A stretch of 64,000 nucleotides of DNA from Megalopta genalis (taxonomy: Eukaryota; Arthropoda; Insecta; Hymenoptera; Halictidae), in assembly GCF_051020955.1 (NCBI RefSeq), contig NW_027477053.1:40221-104220 (forward strand), written 5' to 3'. The notes beneath the pieces are model-generated. The model was not told where the DNA came from. It ran no database searches and worked only from the letters and a program-made list of their open reading frames with translations. Every line of letters begins with the position of its first letter. Position 1 is the first letter of the stretch. Below, piece by piece: positions 52,190 to 62,949 of this stretch. The position numbers and the translations under genes are program-made.

Positions 52190-53889
52190 AGTAGGAGGCT
52201 GATCATCGAATCCATGCGAAGCAAGTGGTTTAGCTTCAAATACTTGTGATATACATGATTCAGCTTCAACTGCATGCGAAACAAACGAGTTAGCTTTAAA
52301 TCCATGCGAAAGACATGATTTAGATTAAAATCAATGCGAAGTAGAAGGCTTATCTTCGAATCCATGCGAAGCAAATGGTTTAGCTTCAATTACTTTTGAT
52401 ACACTTGAGTTAGCTTCAACATCATGCGAAACAAACGAGTTAGCTTCAAATCCTTGCGAAACACATGATTTAGCATCAAATCAATGCGAAGTGGAAGACT
52501 TATCTTCGAATCCATGCGAAACGAATAGTTTAGCTTCAAATACTTGTGATATACATGATTCAGCTTCAACTGCATGCGAAACAAACGAGTTAGCTTTAAA
52601 TCCATGCGAAACACATGATTTAGATTAAAATCAATGCGAAGTAGAAGGCTTATCTTCGAATCCATGCGAAACAAATGGTTTAGCTTCAAATACTTGTGAT
52701 ATACATGATTCAGCTACAACTGCATGCGAAAAAAACGAGTTAGCTTCAAATCCAAGCGAAACACATGATTTATCTTCAAATCAATGCGAATTAGAAGGGA
52801 TATCTTGGAATGCATGCGAAACGTATGATATAGCTTCCAATACTTGTGATATACATGATTTAGCTTCAACAGCATGCGAAACAAACGAGTTAGCTTCAAA
52901 TCCATGCGAAACACATGATTTAGCATCAAATCAATGCGAAGTAGAAGGCTGATCTTCGAATCCATGCGAAGCAAATGGTTTAGCTTCAAATACTTGTGAT
53001 ATACATGATTTAGCTTCAACAGCATGCGAAACAAATGAGTTATATTCAAATCCAAGCGAAACACATGATTTATCTTCAAATCTATGCGAATTAGAAGGGT
53101 TATCTTGGAATCCATGCGAAACGTATGATATAGCTTCAAATACTTGTGATATACATGATTTAGCTTCAACAGCATGCGAAACAAACGAGTTAGCTTCAAA
53201 TCCATGCGAAACACATGATTTAGCTTCAAATCAATGCGATACAAATGGTTTAGCTTCAAATACTTGTGACATACATGATTTAGCTTCAACAGCATGCGAA
53301 ACAAACGAGTTAGCTTCAAATCCATGCGAAACACATGATTTAGCATCAAATCAATGCGATGTAGAAGGCTGATCTTCGAATCCATGCGTAACAAATGGTT
53401 TAGCTGCAAATACTTGTGAAATACATGATTTAGCTTCAACTGCATGCGAAACAAACGAGTTAGCTTCAAATCCATGCGAAACACATGATTTAGATTAAAA
53501 TCAATGCGAAGTAGAAGGCTTATCTTCGAATCCATGCGAAGCAAATGGTTTAGCTTCAAATACTTGTGATATACATGATTTAGTTTCAACAGCATGCGAA
53601 ACAAATGAGTTATATTCAAATCCAAGCGAAACACATGATTTATCTTGAAATCTATGCGAAGTAGAAAGCTTAGCTTCAAAACCATGGGAATCAAATGGTT
53701 TAGCTTCAAATACTTGTGATATACATGATTTAGCTTCAACTGCATGCGAAACAAACGAGTTAGCTTAAAAGCCATGCGGAACACATGATTTAGCTTCAAA
53801 TCAATGCGAAGTAGAAGGCTGATCTTCGAATCCATGCGAAGCAAATGGTTTAGCTTCAAATACTTTTGATACACTTGAGTTAGCTTCAA
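52190..53889. repeat. 1.7-kb block repeated 9,060 bp downstream
   Basis: Matches 61,250-62,949 in the same register. Shared rare variants are GAAGGGATATCTTGG, AGCTTCCAATACTTG and TTGTGAAATACATG. Differences seen: GCGATGTAGAAGG/GCGAAGTAGAAGG (53,359/62,419), CAGCATGCG/CAGAATGCG (53,290/62,350) and ATACTTGTG/ATCCTTGTG (53,711/62,771). The match is bounded by changed monomers at both ends. Confidence 0.9.
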
Positions 53890-54048
53890 CATCATGCGAA
53901 ACAAACGAGTTAGCTTCAAATCCTTGCGAAACACATGATTTAGCATCAAATCAATGCGAAGTGGAAGACTTATCTTCGAATCCATGCGAAACGAATAGTT
54001 TAGCTTCAAATACTTGTGATATACATGATTCAGCTTCAACTGCATGCG

Positions 54049-54056
54049 AAAAAAAA
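54049..54056. other. 1-bp insertion in an A run (register slip)
   Basis: The run after GCATGCG is eight A long here, against seven in the paralogous positions near 50,959 and 55,969. It moves the register by +1 and restores the line-start phase that held before 41,237. It is a homopolymer, so a sequencing error is a plausible alternative. Confidence 0.9.
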
Positions 54057-55440
54057 CGAGTTAGCTTCAAATCCAAGCAAAACACATGATTTAGCTTCAA
54101 ATCAATGCGAATTGGAAGGGTTATCTTCGAATCCATGCGAAGCAAATGGTTTAGCATCAAATACTTTTGATATACATGATTTAGCTTCAACAGCATGCGA
54201 AACAAATGAGTTATATTCAAATCCAAGCGAAACACATGATTTATCTTCAAATCAATGCGAATTAGAAGGGTTATCTTGGAATGCATGCGAAACGTATGAT
54301 ATAGCTTCAAATACTTGTGATATACATGATTTAGCTTCAACAGCATGCGAGACAAACGAGTTAGCTTCAAATCCATGCGAAACACATGATTTAGCATCAA
54401 ATCAATGCGAAGTAGAAGGCTGATCTTCGAATCCATGCGAAGCAAATGGTTTAGCTTCAAATACTTGTGATATACATGATTTAGCTTCAACAGCATGCGA
54501 AACAAATGAGTTATATTCAAATCCAAGCGAAACACATGATTTATCTTCAAATCTATGCCAATTAGAAGGGTTATCTTGGAATCCATGCGAAACGTATGAT
54601 ATAGCTTCAAATACTTGTGATATACATGATTTAGCTTCAACAGCATGCGAAACAAACGAGTTAGCTTCAAAACCAGGCGAAACACATGATTTAGCCTCAA
54701 ATCAATGCGAATTGGAAGGGTTATCTTCGAATCCATGCGAAGCAAATGGTTTAGCATCAAATACTTGTGATATACATGATTTAGCTTCAACAGCATGCGA
54801 AACAAATGAGTTATATTCAAATCCAAGCGAAACACATGATTTATCTTCAAATCTATGCCAATTAGAAGGGTTATCTTGGAATCCATGCGAAACGTATGAT
54901 ATAGCTTCAAATACTTGTGATATACATGATTTAGCTTCAACAGCATGCGAAACAAACGAGTTAACTTCAAAACCAAGCGAAACACATGATTTAGCCTCAA
55001 ATCAATGCGAAGTAGAAGGCTTAGCTTCGAATAAATGCGAAACAAATAGTTTAGCTTCAAATACTTGTGATATATATGATTTAGCTTCAACAGCATGCGA
55101 AACAAACGAGTTAGCTTCAAATCCATGCGAAACACATGATTTAGCTTCAAATCAATGCGATACAAATGGTTTAGCTTCAAATACTTGTGACATACATGAT
55201 TTAGCTTCAACAGCATGCGAAACAAACGAGTTAGCTTCAAATCCATGCGAAACACATGATTTAGCATCAAATCAATGCGAAGTAGAAGGCTGATCTTCGA
55301 ATCCATGCGTAACAAATGGTTTAGCTGCAAATACTTGTGATATACATGATTTAGCTTCAACTGCATGCGAAACAAACGAGTTAGCTTCAAATCCATGCGA
55401 AACACATGATTTAGATTAAAATCAATGCGAAGTAGAAGGC

Positions 55441-58400
55441 TTATCTTCGAATCCATGCGAAGCAAATGGTTTAGCTTCAAATACTTGTGATATACATGAT
55501 TTAGCTTCAACAGCATGCGAAACAAATGAGTTATATTCAAATCCAAGCGAAACACATGATTTATCTTGAAATCTATGCGAAGTAGAAAGCTTAGCTTCAA
55601 AACCATGGGAATCAAATGGTTTAGCTTCAAATACTTGTGATATACATGATTTAGCTTCAACTGCATGCGAAACAAACGAGTTAGCTTAAAAGCCATGCGG
55701 AACACATGATTTAGCTTCAAATCAATGCGAAGTAGAAGGCTGATCTTCGAATCCATGCGAAGCAAATGGTTTAGCTTCAAATACTTTTGATACACTTGAG
55801 TTAGCTTCAACAGCATGCGAAACAAACGAGTAAGCTTCAAATCCTTGCGAAACACATGATTTAGCATCAAATCAATGCGAAGTGGAAGACTTATCTTCGA
55901 ATCCATGCGAAACGAATAGTTTAGCTTCAAATACTTGTGAAATACATGATTCAGCTTCAACTGCATGCGAAAAAAACGAGTTAGCTTCAAATCCAAGCAA
56001 AACACATGATTTAGCTTCAAGTCAATGCGAATTGGAAGGGTTATCTTCGAATCCATGCGAAGCAAATGGTTTAGCATCAAATACTTGTGATATACATGAT
56101 TTAGCTTCAACAGCATTCGAAACAAATGAGTTATATTCAAATCCAAGCGAAACACATGATTTATCTTCAAATCAATGCGAATTAGAAGGGTTATCTTGGA
56201 ATGCATGCGAAACGTATGATATAGCTTCAAATACTTGTGATATACATGATTTAGCTTCAACAGCATGCGAAACAAACGAGTTAGCTTCAAATCCATGCGA
56301 AACACATGATTTAGCATCCAATCAATGCGAAGTAGAAGGCTGATCTTCGAATCCATGCGAAGCAAATGGTTTAGCTTCAAATACTTGTGATATACATGAT
56401 TTAGCTTCAACAGCATGCGAAACAAATGAGTTATATTCAAATCCAAGCGAAACACATGATTTATCTTGAAATCTATGCGAAGTAGAAAGCTTAGCTTCAA
56501 AACCATGGGAATCAAATGGTTTAGCTTCAAATACTTGTGATATACATGATTTAGCTTCAACTGCATGCGAAACAAACGAGTTAGCTTAAAAGCCATGCGG
56601 AACACATGATTTAGCTTCAAATCAATGCGAAGTAGAAGGCTGATCTTCGAATCCATGCGAAGCAAATGGTTTAGCTTCAAATACTTTTGATACACTTGAG
56701 TTAGCTTCAACAGCATGCGAAACAAACGAGTTAGCTTCAAATCCTTGCGAAACACATGATTTTGCATCAAATCAATGCGAAGTGGAAGACTTATCTTCGA
56801 ATCCATGCGAAACGAATAGTTTAGCTTCAAATACTTGTGATATACATGATTCAGCTTCAACTGCATGCGAAACAAACGAGTTAGCTTCAAATCCATGCGA
56901 AACACATGATTTAGCATCAAATCAATGCGAAGTAGGAGGCTGATCATCGAATCCATGCGAAGCAAGTGGTTTAGATTCAAATACTTGTGATATACATGAT
57001 TTAGCTTCAACAGCATGCGAAACAAATGAGTTATATTCAAATCCAAGCGAAACACATGATTTATCTTCAAGTCAATGCGATGTAGAAAGCTTGGCTTCAA
57101 AACCATGGGAATGAAATGGTTTAGCTTCAAATTCTTGTGATATGCATGATTTAGCTTCAACTACTAGCGAAAAAAACGAGTTAGCTTCAAATCCAAGCGA
57201 AACACATGATTTAGCTTCAAATCAATGCGAATTAGAAGGCTTATCTTCGAATCCATGCGAAGCAAATGGTTTAGCTTCAAATACTTGTGATATACATGAT
57301 TTAGCTTCAACAGCATGCGAAACAAATGAGTTATATTCAAATCCAAGCGAAACACATGATTTATCTTGAAATCTATGCGAAGTAGAAAGCTTAGCTTCAA
57401 AACCATGGGAATCAAATGGTTTAGCTTCAAATACTTGTGATATACATGATTTAGCTTCAACTGCATGCGAAACAAACGAGTTAGCTTAAAAGCCATGCGG
57501 AACACATGATTTAGCTTCAAATCAATGCGAAGTAGAAGGCTGATCTTCGAATCCATGCGAAGCAAATGGTTTAGCTTCAAATACTTTTGATACACTTGAG
57601 TTAGCTTCAACAGCATGCGAAACAAACGAGTAAGCTTCAAATCCTTGCGAAACACATGATTTAGCATCAAATCAATGCGAAGTGGAAGACTTATCTTCGA
57701 ATCCATGCGAAACGAATAGTTTAGCTTCAAATACTTGTGAAATACATGATTCAGCTTCAACTGCATGCGAAAAAAACGAGTTAGCTTCAAATCCAAGCAA
57801 AACACATGATTTAGCTTCAAGTCAATGCGAATTGGAAGGGTTATCTTCGAATCCATGCGAAGCAAATGGTTTAGCATCAAATACTTGTGATATACATGAT
57901 TTAGCTTCAACAGCATTCGAAACAAATGAGTTATATTCAAATCCAAGCGAAACACATGATTTATCTTCAAATCAATGCGAATTAGAAGGGTTATCTTGGA
58001 ATGCATGCGAAACGTATGATATAGCTTCAAATACTTGTGATATACATGATTTAGCTTCAACAGCATGCGAAACAAACGAGTTAGCTTCAAATCCATGCGA
58101 AACACATGATTTAGCATCCAATCAATGCGAAGTAGAAGGCTGATCTTCGAATCCATGCGAAGCAAATGGTTTAGCTTCAAATACTTGTGATATACATGAT
58201 TTAGCTTCAACAGCATGCGAAACAAATGAGTTATATTCAAATCCAAGCGAAACACATGATTTATCTTGAAATCTATGCGAAGTAGAAAGCTTAGCTTCAA
58301 AACCATGGGAATCAAATGGTTTAGCTTCAAATACTTGTGATATACATGATTTAGCTTCAACTGCATGCGAAACAAACGAGTTAGCTTAAAAGCCATGCGG

Positions 58401-59040
58401 AACACATGATTTAGCTTCAAATCAATGCGAAGTAGAAGGCTGATCTTCGAATCCATGCGAAGCAAATGGTTTAGCTTCAAATACTTTTGATACACTTGAG
58501 TTAGCTTCAACAGCATGCGAAACAAACGAGTTAGCTTCAAATCCTTGCGAAACACATGATTTTGCATCAAATCAATGCGAAGTGGAAGACTTATCTTCGA
58601 ATCCATGCGAAACGAATAGTTTAGCTTCAAATACTTGTGATATACATGATTCAGCTTCAACTGCATGCGAAACAAACGAGTTAGCTTCAAATCCATGCGA
58701 AACACATGATTTAGCATCAAATCAATGCGAAGTAGGAGGCTGATCATCGAATCCATGCGAAGCAAGTGGTTTAGATTCAAATACTTGTGATATACATGAT
58801 TTAGCTTCAACAGCATGCGAAACAAATGAGTTATATTCAAATCCAAGCGAAACACATGATTTATCTTCAAGTCAATGCGATGTAGAAAGCTTGGCTTCAA
58901 AACCATGGGAATGAAATGGTTTAGCTTCAAATTCTTGTGATATGCATGATTTAGCTTCAACTACTAGCGAAAAAAACGAGTTAGCTTCAAATCCAAGCGA
59001 AACACATGATTTAGCTTCAAATCAATGCGAATTAGAAGGG
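55441..59040. repeat. 1,800-bp near-perfect tandem duplication
   Basis: 55,441-57,240 and 57,241-59,040 (60 monomers, 12 pentamers each). Rare private changes are present in both: TTGTGAAATACATG (55,936/57,736), CAGCATTCGAAAC (56,110/57,910), GCATCCAATCAATG (56,315/58,115), CCATGGGAATGAAATGG (57,104/58,904) and AAATTCTTGTG (57,130/58,930). The only difference I noticed is the last base of the final monomer (GAAGGC against GAAGGG). It is the youngest large event visible, or an assembly duplication. Confidence 0.93.
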
Positions 59041-60008
59041 TTATCTTCGAATCCATGCGAAACAAATGATATAGCTTCAAATACTTGTGATATACATGAT
59101 TTAACTTCAACAGCATCCGAAACAAACGAGTTAGATTCAAATCCATGCGAATCACATGATTTAGCTTCAAATCAATGCGAAGAAGTAGGCATATCTTCGA
59201 ATCCATGCGAAAGAAATGGATTGGCTTCTTATACTTGTGATATACATGATTTAGCTTCAACAGCATGCGAAATAAACGAGTTAGCTTCAAATCCATGCGA
59301 AACACATGCTTTAGCTTCAAATCAATGCGAATTAGAAGGGTTATCTTGGAATCCATGCGAAACGTATGATATAGCTTCAAATACTTGTGGTATACATGAT
59401 TTAGCTTCAACAGCATGCGAAACAAACGAGTTAGCTTCAAATCCATGCGAAACACATGATGTAGCATCAAATCAATGCGAAGTAGAAGGCTGATCTTCGA
59501 ATCCATGCGAAGCAAATGGTTTAGCTTCAAATACTTGTGATATACATGATTTAGCTTCAACAGCATGCGAAACAAACGAGTTAGCTGCAAATCCATGCGA
59601 AACACACGATTTGGCTTCAAATCAATGCGAAGTAGGAGGCTTATCTTCGATCCCATGCGATGCAAATGGTTTAGCTTCAAATACTTGTGATATACATGAT
59701 TTAGCTTCAACAGCATGCGAAACAAACGAGTTAGCTTCAAATCCATGCGAAACACATGATTTAGCTTCAAATCAATGCGATACAAATGGTTTAGCTTCAA
59801 ATACTTGTGATATACATGATTTAGCTTCAACTGCATGCGAAACAAACGAGTTAGCTTCAAATCCATGCGAAACACATGATTTAGATTAAAATCAATGCGA
59901 AGTAGAAGGCTTATCTTCGAATCGATGCGAAGCAAATGGTTTAGCTTCAAATACTTGTGATATACATGATTTAGCTTCAACAGCATGCGAAACAAACGAG
60001 TTAGCTTC

Positions 60009-60016
60009 AAAACTAG
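60009..60016. other. Net 1-bp loss (register slip), not in a homopolymer
   Basis: The paralogous copy near 50,221 reads AAAACCGAGCGAAAC and this copy reads AAAACTAGCGAAAC. Two bases are replaced by one. Because it is not a simple homopolymer change, it is more likely to be a real mutation than the other two slips of zone R. The register is offset by one base from here to the window end. Confidence 0.88.
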
Positions 60017-61249
60017 CGAAACACATGATTTAGCCTCAAATCAATGCGAAGTAGAAGGCTTAGCTTCGAATAAATGCGAAACAAATGGTTTAGCTTCAAA
60101 TACTTGTGATATATATGATTTAGCTTCAACAGCATGCGAAACAAACGAGTTAGCTTCAAATCCATGCGAAACACATGATTTAGCTTCAAAACAATGCGAA
60201 GAAGTAGGCATATCTTCGAATCCATGCGAAACAAATGGATTAGCTTCTTATACTTGTGATATACATGATTTAGCTTCAACAGCATGCGAAATAAACGAGT
60301 TAGCTTCAAATCCATGCGAAACACATGATTTAGCTTCAAATCAATGCGAATTAGAAGGGTGATCTTCGAATCCATGCGTAACAAATGGTTTAGCTTCAAA
60401 TACTTGTGATATACATGATTTAGCTTCAACAGCATGCGAAATAAACGAGTTAGATTCAAATCCATAGGAAACACATGATTTAGCTTCAAATCAATGCGAA
60501 GTAGAAGGCATATCTTCGAATCCATGCGAAACAAATGGATTAGCTTCTTATACTTGTGATATACATGATTTAGCTTCAACAGCATGCGAAACAAACGAGT
60601 TAGCTTTACATCCATGCAAAACACATGATTTAGATTAAAATCAATGCGAAGTAGAAGGCTTATCTTCGAATCCATGCGAAACAAATGGTTTAGCTTCAAA
60701 TACTTGTGATATACATGATTTAGCTACAACTGCATGCGAAAAAAACGAGTTAGCTTCAAAACCAAGCGAAACACATGATTTAGCATCAAATCAATGCGAA
60801 GTAGATGGCTTATCTTCGAATAAATGCGAAACAAATGGTTTAGATTCAAATACTTGTGATATACATGATTTAGCTTCAACAGCATGCGAAACAAACGAGT
60901 TAGCTTCAAATCCATGCGGAACACATGATTTAGCTTCAAATCAATGCGAAGTAGAAGGCTGATCTTCGAATCCATGCGAAGCAAATGGTTTAGCTTCAAA
61001 TACTTTTGATACACTTGAGTTAGCTTCAACAGCATGCGAAACAAACGAGTTAGCTTCAAATCCTTGCGTAACACATGATTTTGCATCAAATCAATGCGAA
61101 GTGGAAGACTTATCTTCGAATCCATGCGAAGCGAATAGTTTAGCTTCAAATACTTGTGATATACATGATTCAGCTTCAACTGCATGCGAAACAAACGAGT
61201 TAGCTTCAAATCCATGCGAAACACATGATTTAGCATCAAATCAATGCGA

Positions 61250-62949
61250 AGTAGGAGGCTGATCATCGAATCCATGCGAAGCAAGTGGTTTAGCTTCAAA
61301 TACTTGTGATATACATGATTCAGCTTCAACTGCATGCGAAACAAACGAGTTAGCTTTAAATCCATGCGAAAGACATGATTTAGATTAAAATCAATGCGAA
61401 GTAGAAGGCTTATCTTCGAATCCATGCGAAGCAAATGGTTTAGCTTCAATTACTTTTGATACACTTGAGTTAGCTTCAACATCATGCGAAACAAACGAGT
61501 TAGCTTCAAATCCTTGCGAAACACATGATTTAGCATCAAATCAATGCGAAGTGGAAGACTTATCTTCGAATCCATGCGAAACGAATAGTTTAGCTTCAAA
61601 TACTTGTGATATACATGATTCAGCTTCAACTGCATGCGAAACAAACGAGTTAGCTTTAAATCCATGCGAAACACATGATTTAGATTAAAATCAATGCGAA
61701 GTAGAAGGCTTATCTTCGAATCCATGCGAAACAAATGGTTTAGCTTCAAATACTTGTGATATACATGATTCAGCTACAACTGCATGCGAAAAAAACGAGT
61801 TAGCTTCAAATCCAAGCGAAACACATGATTTATCTTCAAATCAATGCGAATTAGAAGGGATATCTTGGAATGCATGCGAAACGTATGATATAGCTTCCAA
61901 TACTTGTGATATACATGATTTAGCTTCAACAGCATGCGAAACAAACGAGTTAGCTTCAAATCCATGCGAAACACATGATTTAGCATCAAATCAATGCGAA
62001 GTAGAAGGCTGATCTTCGAATCCATGCGAAGCAAATGGTTTAGCTTCAAATACTTGTGATATACATGATTTAGCTTCAACAGCATGCGAAACAAATGAGT
62101 TATATTCAAATCCAAGCGAAACACATGATTTATCTTCAAATCTATGCGAATTAGAAGGGTTATCTTGGAATCCATGCGAAACGTATGATATAGCTTCAAA
62201 TACTTGTGATATACATGATTTAGCTTCAACAGCATGCGAAACAAACGAGTTAGCTTCAAATCCATGCGAAACACATGATTTAGCTTCAAATCAATGCGAT
62301 ACAAATGGTTTAGCTTCAAATACTTGTGACATACATGATTTAGCTTCAACAGAATGCGAAACAAACGAGTTAGCTTCAAATCCATGCGAAACACATGATT
62401 TAGCATCAAATCAATGCGAAGTAGAAGGCTGATCTTCGAATCCATGCGTAACAAATGGTTTAGCTGCAAATACTTGTGAAATACATGATTTAGCTTCAAC
62501 TGCATGCGAAACAAACGAGTTAGCTTCAAATCCATGCGAAACACATGATTTAGATTAAAATCAATGCGAAGTAGAAGGCTTATCTTCGAATCCATGCGAA
62601 GCAAATGGTTTAGCTTCAAATACTTGTGATATACATGATTTAGTTTCAACAGCATGCGAAACAAATGAGTTATATTCAAATCCAAGCGAAACACATGATT
62701 TATCTTGAAATCTATGCGAAGTAGAAAGCTTAGCTTCAAAACCATGGGAATCAAATGGTTTAGCTTCAAATCCTTGTGATATACATGATTTAGCTTCAAC
62801 TGCATGCGAAACAAACGAGTTAGCTTAAAAGCCATGCGGAACACATGATTTAGCTTCAAATCAATGCGAAGTAGAAGGCTGATCTTCGAATCCATGCGAA
62901 GCAAATGGTTTAGCTTCAAATACTTTTGATACACTTGAGTTAGCTTCAA
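61250..62949. repeat. Partner of the 52,190-53,889 block
   Basis: The second copy of the 9,060-bp offset pair. 9,060 is a multiple of 30 but not of 150, because A/B hybrid monomers and lost monomers lie between the copies. It runs directly into the 62,890-63,770 block shared with 46,300-47,180, so the right end of the window is a mosaic of segments from elsewhere in zone R. Confidence 0.9.

Larger units (their letters stand above)
28201..62309. repeat. A/B hybrid monomers creating 120-bp tetramers (15 copies)
   Basis: A 30-bp monomer begins as type A (AAATCAATGCGA) and ends as type B (TACAAATGGT), so one monomer is missing from the pentamer. Starts: 28201, 29371, 33091, 33811, 36031, 37951, 40021, 45690, 47760, 49980, 51750, 53220, 55141, 59761 and 62280. 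The hybrid always stands between E and C, and the C after it often reads TTGTGACATACATG. One unequal exchange within a pentamer followed by spread of the product explains all copies. Confidence 0.9.
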
